A stretch of DNA of 64,000 nt, taken from contig JABUQX010014862.1 in NCBI GenBank assembly GCA_015478945.1, positions 20,447-84,446 of the forward strand, read 5' to 3'. The position numbers were made by a program, and so were the translations under genes. This DNA comes from Trachelipus rathkii (taxonomy: Eukaryota > Arthropoda > Malacostraca > Isopoda > Trachelipodidae). A model generated the notes under the pieces. That model ran no database searches, was not told the DNA's origin, and saw nothing but the letters and a program-made list of their open reading frames with translations. Position 1 is the first letter of the stretch. Every line of letters starts with the position of its first letter. This document shows, piece by piece, positions 1-13,384 of this stretch.

Positions 1-315
1 TAATTTTTAAGTACCTAACTTAATTTTTACAAGGATTCCAAAATGTAATTTCTTTATACAAGAACTGGTAAGCACTCTGTGTGAGATGTGCGAGAAGTGT
101 ATGTTGTTCTCTTTTTTTTTTCTTATTGTCGTTTCTTTCTTCAATGAGGAGACAGAGTCCTTCCGTTCGACTTGTAAAAATGAAGCTTAGCCAGGTTCAA
201 AAAGTTAGGCCTAGCACATAGTATTGGGCTACTTTTACCCTGGTAAACAAGTTCTATTGATAGTTTTTTCTGAGATATGGATCTGTGGGCTTAGCTTCTA
301 GAGGCTGGCCATAGG
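1..315 (+). repeat. Short dispersed element of the GGATTCCAAAATGTA family, copy C (5'-truncated by the window)
   Basis: Begins with TTTTTACAAGGATTCCAAAA, which recurs reverse-complemented at about 57515-57540 and, with changes, at 58105 and 58217. Its far end, GAGATATGGATC then CTTCTAGAGGC (about 270-308), matches GAGATATGGATTTGGCTC then TTCTAGAGG at the end of copy D. The middle, 60-250, is not shared in an obvious way. No ORF. Confidence 0.5.
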
Positions 316-319
316 TATG

Positions 320-3160
320 GTAGATTTAGTTTACAATCCGTTACGACCCTAGATATAAAGTATATATTATAGAAGGGATGATGTTATATATTATAGATTA
401 ATATATTATAGTATTATTATTATATAGATTAGTAAGGTAGTAGTAGATGGATAGTTATACTCACTAATAAAAAATTGGTAATATAATTGTCATAAGAGAG
501 TCTGAGGCATTCTTGGGGTTTATCAAGAAGGAACAAGGTGTATTGATGTTGGAATATATATACTATATATAATTATTTCCCAAAATGATAATTGTTGAAT
601 CGTATATATATACCTATTACTATATTTTAATGAGCTTTTATGCAAATGTATAAACTAGTATGCAGACGTCACCCTGCTAAACTATACAGATACAACTTCT
701 TGAGAGGAAACAGTTTATTTTTTAATATTTCTAAGGCAACAGGATGACATTGGTCCGTAGGAAGAGAGGAAGCTTGTTTGAAAAACTCGCTCAAGAGCCC
801 AGTCAGAGACAACCAGAATCCAGGAGAGACATTAGATGTTTAAGCAAAAAAAGAAAAGTGTGTGTTCCGTTTTGTTAAGATATTCTATTACAAGTTGCCA
901 TGGCAACCAGTCGTTTTTAAAGCATTATAATTAGCATCACTCCCTAGGTAGGCACAAATCGAGGAGAGCTATCCTCCAGTCAAATGATAGAGGAGTCATC
1001 GCCATGAAAAAAAAATAATATAGTTTCGGAAGAAAATTAATGATTTTTAATGAGTAAAATTAGAGAGCAATGCCTTAGGTAATAAAGATTATTGGGGAAC
1101 TTGAGAAACCATTTTTATAATCATGGTGGGGGAGTTAATAGTGAAAGACATATTATAAATTAGTTTTGAGTATAGAAAAGATTATGAATTTTCAATGGTT
1201 TTTTAATTATTAAGTATGTGATAGTGAATGCTTTTATTTATCCCGTCTGTTGATTGAGTATTTGTCTATGTTGGTCGAAACTGCGGGGGCGATACACCAT
1301 CGTGGCTTACCTTTTCTCTCGTATCATTGAAGCTTCGCACGTAATATCACTAAGAAAGGTTTTAGACGACAGATTCAGTTGGACACCAGTTTTTAAACAT
1401 CGTACCTGTAATTTCAAAATGCGTGGGCAGTGGATTGTTTATTTGCGAGAGTAATGTGGGGTGATGGATTAAGCGCTCGAAAGCCACGTCAACATCCTCT
1501 CTATATACTGATTGAACGACGGGAGGCGCTGATAAAACAAAGACAGTGGTGTATCTCATACTTTCTGGCGAGATAGATGGATTCTCTGGATAGGTAAGTT
1601 TTCTTATATACCAAAGGTGTTAAGAAACCTCTCAATATAAAATTGGATCTGAGGAATGTCTTCAATTGAGAGGAGGATCATATCTTCTTTCTATTTTATA
1701 TGGAGGAGTATTTAATAAATATTTTAAGAAATGAAGTGTATAAAAGATATCCCAACTGCTCAGTTGTTATAATCACCACCGGAGGATTATAAACTGTGTG
1801 TGGTTGGGGAAACACAGTATTTGAAGATTTGTAAAAATTTCCGTGATCGAGAAAGGATCCATCATGAGTTTACACGAAGATGGGAGATAGGTTGATCGTT
1901 TGGAGAGAATTTCTAGTACACACAAAAAATTTTCTGTTAAACTCACAAGGGTCAGCGGAAGAGTTTGTATGCATTTTACCTTGATTCCGTACATTTTGAT
2001 CTCTTGCAAAACTGCTAGAAGGACTAAGTTTAATAGTATTCCTGGGTTGACATGCCATGCCCTTCTAAGCGGAAATTCGTGATACACGGATGACTGTAGA
2101 CGATAAAAAAAACATAAAAAGAAAAGAAACAATATGAACATTGGTCTTCGGAATACTATGAGGCGAATATTAGATTGAATGACCCGTCACTTCTGATCGT
2201 GCAACGTTGTGCGAATTGGGTAATGCGCAGGACTTCCCACTTCCTTTCTCGTTTAATGCTTCGGATATAATTTAAATGCGATGAGTTGTGTGCTTTGTTT
2301 CTGGGTCTATCCATAAATTCATGATTCATCTGCCTGTAAATTACCTATTTAACAAAGATCTCAGATCATTCTCGACCATACATTAGTCAGGTCTTGGCAG
2401 ACTTCAAAGTCGGTGCTGTTTCTGCTGATTTCTATGACAACAATTTTGGAAATGAAGCTTCGATGGACAATCTATGACATCATTTCAAATCTTTTATCGA
2501 ATTATTAAAGTTATGTTAACTGATCGCGTAGGAAACCTAAATTCGTTTTTATGAAGACATTTATCTCCCTAATATTAGTCTCGTCAAGGTCGTACTAATA
2601 TCTTAAGCGATTTAAAACTTCAACCCAAATGTATTTATCGTTGAATTTTGAAAGTGGAAGACTTTTAGAGAAGGACGCGGGGATAATCTTTCAATATTTA
2701 ATTTCAATAGCTTTCATAACTTTTGAATCTGTTGAACCTTAAAATGATAAAACATTTGACGCTTAAGGCCTCAGCATTTAATTTCACCAGTAAAGTATAT
2801 TATAATTAGTTTTATATTATTATTATAATAAATTTTAAATACATACATTTAATTAATAACGGAATTATGTATTTACCCAAATAAACTAAATTAATTGAAG
2901 AAATGATCATAAAATCCGCCGAGACACGAGTAAAATTACACGAACTATATATCTTCAATCATCAGCATGGTTACATTACTTCGAGTATATCATAAAATTA
3001 TATGATTATAAATTAGAAGAAAAAGATATTAATTATCTGATCTTTAATTCCACGTACGCTATTAAGATATAGATAATCAAAATATAATGAGCTTCCGTAC
3101 TAAATTATTACTTACGCCCTATAACCATTTAATTCTAAGTACACCTCTTATTTAGTAAGT
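320..3160. other. Unassigned AT-rich DNA
   Basis: Small (TA)n patches (355-430, 560-620, 2805-2850) and no recognisable domain. A minus-strand 65-codon frame at 1559-1362 (contains VYREDVDVAFERLIHH) has unremarkable composition but matches nothing I know. Overlapping 60-120 codon frames at 1773-2141 occur on both strands and look like chance. Confidence 0.5.
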
Positions 3161-3480
3161 TTAAGTAAAATGTGGCGCCACCTATATGTCATAAAAACTT
3201 AATTATACCGAAATTACACATAATATATTATATAAATATATATATAATAAATTTAATAATATAAATTAATATACTGTATTAGATTTAATATATATAATAT
3301 ATATATACTATTTATTATTTTATATATAATATTTATATATAGAAATATTATAATATATATATATTATATATAAATATATATAAATATAAGTATATAATAA
3401 TAGTATTTATATATAATATAAATTTAATAGATAATATTTTATATATATATATAATAATATATCTTACTGGTGGGATAATT
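3160..3480. repeat. (TA)-type low-complexity tract
   Basis: Almost entirely A and T between about 3220 and 3465, with mixed ATAT, ATAATA and TTTAAT units. Confidence 0.8.
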
Positions 3481-3849
3481 TATAAAAAGATAAAAAAAAT
3501 ACCTAACTTTAAAAATATTTTCAACAGTGTTGGAGGGGGAGGGAAAAATTCGAGACAGAATCGAATCAAAGGGAAACACGTCCTCGATAAATTGCGTTTG
3601 ATAATACATAGGTCAAAAGAATGTCAAAGGATTTGTAAAACAAATTTTAGTAGGTTTGAATTATAAGAAAGAACTAGCTCAAAGACTTTCTTCCAGTGGA
3701 GATACTATGTAAGTATGGTTTATTATTATATTATATTATTATATTTTAATAAGCATAACATCGGTTGTTAAGATCTTAAATTGACAGTAAGAGAGCCGAA
3801 TTGATGAAATTAAGAATAAACATTGTGTGGAAAAGAACTTTTAGATTAT

Positions 3850-3995
3850 TTACTAATATAAAGCTATTCCTTCAAGGAGACATATAAATTATTAGTCCTT
3901 TTTAATAAGCTTTCCTCAAGGACTAGTCCCTTTTATAAGCTTTCCTCAAGGACTAGTCCCTTTTATAAATAAGCTTTCCTCATAAGGAGACTATT
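3850..3995 (+). repeat. Tandem repeat, about 30 bp unit, three to four copies
   Basis: AAGCTTTCCTCAAGGACTAG followed by TCCCTTTTATA occurs at about 3907 and 3937, with a diverged start of a unit at 3970 (AAGCTTTCCTCATAAGGAGA) and a degraded form before it (about 3860-3900). Each unit contains the short palindrome AAGGACTAGTCCCTT. Confidence 0.65.
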
Positions 3996-3999
3996 ACAG

Positions 4000-5700
4000 T
4001 CAATTTAATTTTAATTAAGAGAGCATAAATAGTGTAATGCAACATTTCGACGGACAAAAATCTATTGAATATAGAAAAGAACAATTGTTTAGGCGAAAAA
4101 CGAAAGTCTTGACAATTTCAAGAAGAGCTGCATTGGTGGAGCCACTTAGGATGTGTTACGGCTTTTTCTCACAGTGCGAACGACTCTCCACTATACTATC
4201 AAGAAACTGGGGCAGTGAATAGAAATTCTAAAGGTGCCTAATTATATTATTAATTCCTATTATACCTATAATTTTAGAAGATTGTGTTTATAGTAAGAGA
4301 AAACATAGTGATCCTTTCAGGAAAAATCAATGTAAAAAAATATAACAACAAGAATATTAAATAGAAACGGAGGTTAAAGTTACGTGCTCTCGTGTTTTCA
4401 ATAGAAAAAAACAGCAGGAAAGATTAGTGGTCAGTGACTAAAATGCCACCCTCCTATTGTCAGTTATTGGCGGACGGGTTAGATGGCTTTTAAAATGAAA
4501 AGAATATTGAAGTTGGATTCGTCAACATAAAAGTGAATTGTTGATGAAATAAATATAAGAATCAAAGTATTTCCAAATCTTCTATTAAGGACTTACAAAA
4601 ACTTTGGAGAGAACATATGTTAAAGCTATTTTGCAATAGTTATAAAAACACTTCGGTTTTGCATTTACGCACTGAGACAACCATGAACATGAACATGAAC
4701 ATGAACATGAACATGAACATGAGCATGAACATGAACATGATATAGAGATAAAACGATGATCGGGGGCTTTAGTTAAGTAGAGAACATGAGTTCTTGAGTG
4801 AGAAAGACGAAGTTCAACGAAGCATAGATTGTATAAAGACCACGTATGTTGCAGATATTAATGAAGAAAGGTCTTGTACAAAAGCTAGCCTTCACTTCTA
4901 ACCACAAAACATTTTATATTCGATATTTCTTATTCCAGATATTGTGGTTACATATATTTATATGTTCTTACACTTAAAAATTGCTCTATTATTATTCCTT
5001 TCTTTTAACACATTTATATGATTAATGTGCAGAAGTTAACAATGATAGAATTAGTAAGTATATGTTCTTTTAAAAATGTTTATTTTTGAACAAACATAAT
5101 GATCTTTTCTCGGCATTATCACACACTATTGGGGACTAGATTTAGCTTTTACAATCTAGCTAGAAAAAAATACGTATATATAAAGGTTAATATAATTAGA
5201 AAAATTAAAAAAAATAATCTCGCTAGAAAAAAGTTAAAATTATAAAGTTGAAATTTTAAGAACAATTTAAGTCTCAAAAGTGGGTTCGGATCATAGAAAC
5301 AAAGCAAACTATTTAATTATTTATTTGGTCATTTGAGATCGAGGTTACTTACGGGGTAAAATTATGAATTGTTGTCATATCTATACGCTTTCTTAACGAC
5401 ATTATTATATGATTTAGTGCAAAGAGCTAATGAAAGATTTATGATTATATTAAAGTTAATGTGTTCATTATATTTCTATATATACTATTGATTAAATTGG
5501 GTATATAATTCTTAAAGAAGTATATAATAACAAAATTCATGCAGGATAAATTTTATTATATTACATGCATTTTATCCTAATATATATTAATAATTATATA
5601 ATATATTGGAATAAGTTATATCTAAAATGGGTTATGTTTAATATAATAAGTGAAATGCTTCGTACTTCTATGTTTTGAATTTTCTAAACTGTATGCTTTT
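4000..5700. other. Unassigned AT-rich DNA
   Basis: Apart from the hexanucleotide repeat, I see no coding or repeat structure. A 61-codon plus-strand frame at 4037-4222 has no recognisable motif. Confidence 0.5.
4682..4740 (+). repeat. Hexanucleotide microsatellite (ATGAAC)n
   Basis: About ten near-perfect copies of ATGAAC in 59 bases, with one unit changed to ATGAGC. No longer ORF contains it. Confidence 0.9.
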
Positions 5701-5714
5701 GCTTTTTTAAAGAA

Positions 5715-5903
5715 ATGTTTAAAACTATCTTTAAAGAAGTAAGGTCAATTAGTGACCAATTGTTTATTGCCTGCAAAGGCATTTTAGAAAAGGGTACCCC
5801 TTTGTGCTGCAACTGTCGAAAAGAGATTACTAAAGATTCAGATATTTTATATGAAGATGAAAGCAGTTCCTCCGATAATTATTATTATTATTATTATTAT
5901 TAG
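5715..5903 (+). CDS. Small orphan ORF with Cys-Cys-x-Cys motif, possibly an exon of a transposon-like protein
   Basis: A 62-codon ORF whose first 54 codons look more like real protein than the surrounding DNA does: mixed hydrophobic and charged residues, a central CCNCRKEI segment (residues 33-40) that resembles half of a zinc-binding knuckle, then an acidic-serine stretch DESSSSD (48-54). It then runs into an (ATT)n microsatellite translated as eight tyrosines and stops. A polypyrimidine run ending in AAG lies directly before the ATG, so it could equally be an exon beginning there rather than a true start. The TAG/AAG-rich tract after the stop reads as serine and arginine in a neighbouring frame, so repeat-length change may have broken a longer frame. 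I do not recognise the family; CxxC-R-K segments of this sort occur in uncharacterised invertebrate and transposon-derived proteins (loose inference). Confidence 0.3.
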   Translation: MFKTIFKEVRSISDQLFIACKGILEKGTPLCCNCRKEITKDSDILYEDESSSSDNYYYYYYY

Positions 5904-5935
5904 TAGTAGTAGTAGAAGTAGTAGAAGTAGTAACA
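5870..5935 (+). repeat. (ATT)n to (TAG)n compound microsatellite
   Basis: About eight ATT units followed directly by five TAG units and TAGAAG variants. It forms the end of the orphan Cys-motif ORF. Confidence 0.85.
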
Positions 5936-5939
5936 TTAG

Positions 5940-8440
5940 TTGTCTTAGTTGTAGTAAGGGTAGCTGAACTAATAACCATTTTTATTTAAAATATTTCGAA
6001 TAATCATACCACAAGTAAAAAGCCCAAGGCAGTAGGAATTTTCACTGACTGCTTCATCTTAATATTGAAGACAGTCCTACTCTGTTGAATAAGACTAATT
6101 GAAACTGTCTTGAATAAAAGAAATTATCCTCAATATTAGCAATATTACATAATAAAATCACGTTTTATTCCAATGAGATACAATTTGCTTCTTAATCCCA
6201 AAATAATATTCATAATATCATTTTTTTTTCTATCGTTATTACTTTTTAGTTCCAGTTATCAGGAGAGTTCTAATTCTTTAAATATTTCCTTTCACCACTT
6301 CAATCACTGAAGATGAGGTAAAAAAACTTGAATTTGTAACGTGAATATCAGAGAGATTATTACTCTGATAATATCATTCCTTTTTGCAAAGTTTCAAATT
6401 GCGTATATCAGTTCACTACTGGAATTGCTACAGCTATTATTCACACATATAAAATTCACGATCTCATAAGAAACCCCATTATGCATATACATTGTACTGT
6501 AACACAACTAAGTTGATGTTCTGGCGCGGAGAGCATGCCATATAGCAGAGAAACCCGGGGGCAATGGTTAAAAACACATAAGTTAGTTTCGGAGTTGAAC
6601 ACAAAAGTGAGTACTATGTCCTCATTCGGACACTAAAGGCGGGAAACATTATCTGAGTAAAAAGGGTGGATACGAAATAAATAAGAGCTACCAAAGCGCG
6701 TAGTGAAATCGAAATAAGGTAGAAAAATAAAGGTGTAGTAAAAACGCATTGTTCAACGAAACGATATAGGCCACATAATAGGCAAAAAATAGATCTTCAG
6801 TGCATCTGAGTGAGAAAGGAGGGAAATGAGTGCACGTGGATCTATTAATAGCGGAAAAAGAAAAATTAGTTTACAGAAAAAAACAATTTTTGCGAATTTT
6901 AATGAAGTTGGGTTGTTTTACAAGGTGGACGATAAACCGAGAGAGTAAAGATTGGTGACTTCAAAGCAGAGACCTAATCGAACTTAGTGAGAATTTAAAA
7001 CGACGTTAGAGAAGCTCTATACTCATTCTATCGAGAATGAGACAGTAGATGATCAAATTAGGTCTGCGAGCCAGTAAGTCGATATGCGCTAAAAAAAAAA
7101 ATCATGCTTAAATTTACACTTGAAAAGGGGAGTCAAGCTTAGATTCCAAAAGCCTGTGGTGTGTGTGTGTCGCTGATTTTGATAGGGAAATGTTGTGTAG
7201 CGTTAATGGGATCAACTTTTATGGTGTGTGTTGTTATATGTGGTGTGTAGCTTGTCTAGGTATTTGGAATAGTTGATGAATAGGTGCGGGTGAATTTATC
7301 AAACACTGTGAGGAAAGAACTGATCATATAGGGTTAGGATAAAATCTTCACTAGTGTAAAGTATTATTAATTTATATTTTATTGTTTTACATTTTAATTT
7401 TGCATTTATATATATATGATTCATATGTATATCAAGTAGTAAAAAATATGTATAAATAATGGGGGAATTTTCCATAGGGTAAATTTTCCATATACAAACG
7501 ATACACGTTAATGACACTACGTGATAGGAGGTAAAAATAATAATAAATTATGTCATTATATGGGAGGTGATAGTATTAAGTATCTAGATCATGAGGATTT
7601 TGTTGGAAGAATAAGGAGAGAGGAGATAGGACTTAGGTAGAGTCAGTTAGTAATTGATATAATAGTAGGAGTATAGAAAACTAGTGTTGATGGAGAGTAG
7701 TTAAATACTATATATTAATTCAGACTTGGAGTGACGTAGGAGTAAAAACACTTGTAGCTATCAATTGAAGACATATATTCAGTAAACAAGAAGATAAGTA
7801 CAAGACATGATACTGAGTTATGAGGAGAGTATGGATTTGGAATGCTGAGAAACAGATATTTACCTCAGTGAAAATATTCAATATTGAGTGATGACATGCA
7901 CAGCGAGTCAGTATAATGAGGATTATGACAGATGTTGAATAAAAATGCGTAATCTACCAATACCTATAAACAATATTGCACGTAGTTATTTCATATACAT
8001 TAGAATTGGGATTAGTAATAGTAATATATAAAATACGAAAAGCAGTCGTGTAGAAAAAAAGGTATATATATATAATATATTAATAAATAACCTAAGAGTA
8101 ATGATAACAAAAGAGTAGATAACTTATAAGGTGGTGAAAATAGTCGTAAAGGGTTATGAAAAGGTAGGTTTATATATGTGATAGAAACTAGCTGGGTATT
8201 TAAAAACTCATCATACACAAATAAGGGAAGGTGAGCTAAGTAAAAAAAAGAAACGGCTTTGAGGTAAATGGGGTAGATACTCACCTTGAGAATAACAAGA
8301 GTTAGATATATAGCGAATTTGAGTGACTAAGCTCGAAATTAATAGAAATTGAAAAAAATAAATTCGCATATGAGGCAGAAATAAAAAAGAAGAAGAGCAA
8401 TGGGTGAAATGAGGATGGGAAGAATACAGCAAGTGAAGCG
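5940..8440. other. Unassigned AT-rich DNA
   Basis: No recognisable gene. The plus strand becomes increasingly purine-rich after about 6530, grading into the island at 8440. A small GTGTGTGTGT run lies at about 7160. Confidence 0.5.
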
Positions 8441-10310
8441 CACTTAACTCAAAGTGATATGATTATTATAGAGATAATGAGAGTGTGAGTGCACACAGAG
8501 AGAGCTAGCTAAGAGACAAGTTATCCACCAGGCAGATGGATGGAAAAAAAAAGAGATGTGGAGTGGACATTGACGAGAGAATTGACACACAGAACGTCGA
8601 AAGAGCGTTGAGCATGCAACAAAGACGGCGGATCCGAGAGCATTAGTGGTGAGTGAATGGCCAAGAGCAATTAGAGGAAAAGAAAGGACCGGAAATGCAA
8701 GACGTCTGATAACGGAAGGGAGAACCGTCGGCTTAGAGAAAAATTGAGGGGACAGAAAGAGGAGCGAGATCGCGAGAATTTAGGGACGGAAGAAGGAAAG
8801 AGGGAAGGGACAAAATTATCCCCGAAGTAAGACAAGAACATAAATTGAGATAGATAGAGATAACGGCAGTGAAAAAGCAAGAAAAGACAAAAAAGGAAAA
8901 GGGCGGATTACGAGGCTGAATTAGAACTAGTCAAAACAGGAGAGGAATTTAACTAGAGGTCAAAAGGGTTAACCCAAAGATTGGTGAGCAAGAAAAATTA
9001 CAAACACATTGGAGAAAGCGGATTCGGCCGAGACAGAAAGAAGGGAAGAAAAGAAGATTCGGAAAGTAGGAGAATACGGTAGTTTTGGTGGGGGCGGCAG
9101 AAAAGAGAAGAGATGTTGGAAAAAAGATTTTGAGGAGGAGGTTTCGAGAAAGAGTGGGAAATGGCAGCAGGGTTTCAGACCAGTAAAAGGACACGCCTTA
9201 ATAGTATTAGGAAAGATCGAAACAGCAGAAAAGCAGAGAGTGGAATTTGAGAAGTGAGGCTGCAGCAAAACGGGAAAAGGCGCGAGAGAATAAATTAGGA
9301 CGAGACGCGAGAGTGTAAAGACGATAGCACCATTGGAATAGATGATAGCTCACGCGGACTGTACACATAGAAAGAGCCGGAGACGACTCCAGGAAAATAA
9401 TTTGAAAACGGGTAGTAGAGAATCAGCGAAGATATGAAGCGTAGGTCACAAGGTAATCTCGGCACTTTTACTTTGGAGAGCTTGCCGTAAAAGAGGTAAC
9501 TTTGGCATAAGGAGAATAGGAGACCACTTGAGAATGAGTGCGGAGGATGCAGCAAGGGAGATACACAGGACGCAAAGACCGTTCAGGAACAGGAAGTAGG
9601 ACGAGGACTGAAGTCAAGGCATGCAAAGAAACAAGAAAACGGAAAGTAAATGGATGGCAAGAGAAAGAAGACAGTAGGAACAGTAGAAATTATAAGGCTT
9701 TAAGCAAGTGGAATTATAGTTAATGGATTGGGGCGGATTGGAAGAGAAGGAACACAAGAAGACGAGGGAAAAGAAGTTGCGAGAGTTCGCACAGTAAATG
9801 GGGAATGTGAGACCCTGTTGCAAAAGGAGAAGGGAGTACCAACAAGATGTGAAAATAGAATAGTAAAACAATTCGTTGAGACCGAGATGGTTATTGATCG
9901 GCAATGCTGACAATACAAAATAAACAGACAGAGAGGTCGCTTGGTGAAATTGGAGGTGACAGACGCACTAAGAGAGCAGCGGAGGGACAGAACTAGGAGC
10001 GAGCCGGAGAGAGAACTTTGTGGCATTGGTAAACCGGGGTGGAATGCGGGAAGAAGAAACATTAAGAGTTTTGGGGACAGGGGAAAAGAATTGAGTGAAG
10101 GGGACGAGAGGTCGAGAGAGATTTAAGGGAGGGAGACCAGAGAGTGGAGACCAGCAGAAGACCGAGGAAGAGAGGAGTGAGCGGGACAAGAGGCTGGACA
10201 ACGAGAGTGCTACGGTTAAGCAATTGAAGGGACGAGGAGGAAAGCAGCAGTTGAAATAAGATATTCGTTGGAGAGATGGCGGAGTTGAGCACCGGCAACC
10301 CAGCCGAACG
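8440..10310. other. GC-richer, purine-biased island of unknown origin
   Basis: From about 8440 to 10310 the plus strand is rich in G and A (GAGAGA, GGAAGAAGG, AGAGGAAAAG motifs) and contains more CpG than its flanks. Both strands give ORFs of 60-120 codons. Those on the plus strand are Lys/Arg/Glu-rich, those on the minus strand Ser/Leu/Phe-rich, as expected from composition. The longest plus-strand segments (9009-9257, 9538-9723, 9728-9910, 9941-10126) have no family I recognise. The block could be a decayed LINE 5' region or ORF1, or simple purine-rich satellite-like DNA. Its right edge against the (TA) array is abrupt. Confidence 0.5.
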
Positions 10311-10319
10311 GATGGATGT

Positions 10320-12480
10320 ACATCATATATTAATAATTATAGTAAGATTAGATATATTATAGTAATAGATTTAATAAATATATATATAGATATATATATA
10401 TATATAAATATATTGATGATAAAGTATTATTTTCAATATATGATATATAATATATATAATAGTATATATATATATTATAAATATATATAAATAATATACC
10501 TATTAAATGTATAAGTATATATATAATATATCTAATAATAATATATAATAATATACATATATACATATATTGAATGATTTCTTTCTACTCATATATATAT
10601 ATATATATATATATATTCTATAAATCTATATATTATATTAATTATTATATTATGTATTATATATATAAGTATTATATAAATATATATATTAATAATATAG
10701 AAATATATTATAAATATATATATATAGTATATCATAAATATATAGTAATATTTAATATAAAATAATATATATATATATAAATATACTATAAATAATAGCT
10801 TATTGTTATTTATTTTTTTTACTCATAATATATATTATATAATCAGTATTATATATAGTATACTATATATATATATATATATTTATTATATATAGTATAT
10901 ATAACGTATATAATATATAAAGTATATTAATATATAGATATATAATATATATATAGAGATCTTTAATATATATAAATGGGTTAGTATATATAATTATATA
11001 AATAGATAATGTATATATGATATATATATATATATAATATATAGATATATATATATATAACATTTATATATATTATATAATATATATATATATATATATA
11101 ATAATATATATATATAATATTTAATAATTATATATATATATATACTAATTATGTGATATATAATATATATATATATAATATATTATATATATATATATTA
11201 TAAATATATAATAATATACATGTAAAATTAAGGACCAATATTATACAACTCGAGACAATATAATATATATGTATAATTTAAAATATACTATATATTTAAC
11301 TCTATATATATATTTAAAATCTTAATAGATATATTAAAAATACTATATATATATAATTATATATATGATATATAAGTATATTGATATATATATAGTATAA
11401 ATATAATATATATATTATATATAATATATTATAATAAATATATATAATATATAATATTAATATATAAATATATAATTGTAATATTTATATATATATATAT
11501 TATAAATAATATATATAATTATATAGTATATATATAATAATTAGATTATAATTATATATATATATACATATTATATATATATATATATAATATACTAAAT
11601 ATAATAATATATATAATATATGTTATATAATATATATTATATATATATATTATATATATATATATAATTATATATATAACTATATAATCTTAATATTATA
11701 TATAAATAATTACAGTACTATATTTAAAAAGTAAAAAAATTTTCATAATTGCATAAATTTGCTACTTTATATATTATATATTAAATACTTTATAATATAA
11801 TATATATATACACTATATAATATGTTTATGATATAAATATATACAATATAATACTATTATATATAATATATATTACTATATATATATAATATAATAATAA
11901 TATAATATATATAATATATAATATTAATATATATAATATATAATAATAATACAATAAAAATATAATTACTAATATAAATCATATAATATATATATATATA
12001 TATATAATAATATATATAATATAATAATATATATATAATATCAAAATATATATATATATATATATATTATTAATATATATTATATTATATTATAATATAT
12101 ATATATATATAATTAATTATATATATATATATAGATAATTATATGAATAAAATATATGTATATACTATATATATTATATATATATATATATATATTACAA
12201 TAAATATATATATAGATATATAATAATATAATATATATATAATATATAGTATAAAAATATATATATATATAAAAGATATAGTATATATAACATATATAAC
12301 TTATTATAATCATTCAAATCTCTCTGTAATATATATATTATATAATATATATATTTATATATAATATATATATTTATATCATATAATTATATATAATATA
12401 TATAATAAAAGTATATTATTATATAATATAAAAATATATTATAGAGACAATAATATAATTAATATTATAATATATATTAC
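10320..12480. repeat. 2.1 kb (TA)-type low-complexity array
   Basis: Almost only A and T, built from ATAT, ATATTA and TATAAT runs, with a few G/C-containing interruptions (about 10801, 11219-11250, 11711-11770). It begins within ten bases of the end of the purine-rich island and ends at a short normal-complexity stretch. Read lengths through such DNA are unreliable, so its true size is uncertain. Confidence 0.85.
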
Positions 12481-12997
12481 GGCAACTCGTGTACCGTTCT
12501 GCTCGTGCTTAGCCCGATTAACATATAGGAATTCGATCAATTACAATATCATAACTAACATAAGTTCTCATATCTTCTTTGCTACAATTGTTGCAAATAA
12601 GTGAAGATTATCTACATATAATAATAATAAAGATTATAAAAATTTAACAAATTAAGAATCATCGCTATTAAAATAATGCTTAATTGTTCACCACTAAAAA
12701 ACGGTGAGGTTCATCGCAAATCGATATAAGCGAATTGGTGCGTAGAATTTAGCTATAAAGATGTTTAATTTTTGTTCCTTCCGTTACATCTTGGATGTGT
12801 TGCCATTCTTTTTAAGAAATAACATAAGGAGAGACACTTTATTATTTGAAGTTATCTAACACATATTAGTATATTCAATTATATATATAATAAATTTATA
12901 TAGTATATATATTATATATATATATATATAATATATATATAATATTATATATATATAATTTATATTATAATATAATAATCTATATATACATTATATA

Positions 12998-13035
<38 letters not shown>

Positions 13036-13380
13036 ATATATATATTATATATATATATATTATATATATAGATATATATAGTAAATATAAATTATATTAT
13101 ATATATAAAGAGAGGAGAAGAGAAACGTAAGAGAGAGGAGGGAAGAGAAAGAGCCGAGATAGTAAAAGTTCTTATTATTTCTTAGCATATGATATATATA
13201 AGTATATATATTATAAATAAACAAACACACAGCAACAACAATCAATTTACAATATAGATAAATATATATATTATATATATATAGTATATATAAATATAAT
13301 AGATAATATAATGATAATATAATAAATATATAATATATATATAAATATATATAGTATATTCCTCACCTGCTCACCATCCA
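12480..13380. repeat. Unassigned 380-base segment followed by a (TA)-type array
   Basis: Bases 12480-12860 are normal-complexity DNA in which I see no gene. Bases 12870-13370 are a (TA)n array broken by an AGAGAGGAG-rich stretch (13108-13155) and by AAACAAACACACAGCAACAAC (13216-13240). Confidence 0.7.
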
Positions 13381-13384
13381 TCTT

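Noticed and set aside
4682..4740. Met-Asn repeat protein
   Set aside because: It is a microsatellite with no flanking coding sequence.
8671..10298. Many 60-120 codon frames on both strands
   Set aside because: All six frames are open for similar lengths because stop codons are rare in purine/pyrimidine-biased, GC-richer DNA; none has a recognised motif.
10357..12313. Frames rich in Tyr and Ile in the (TA) arrays (also 27242-27781, 56414-56596)
   Set aside because: They are direct translations of TA and TAT repeats and have no start context or domain.
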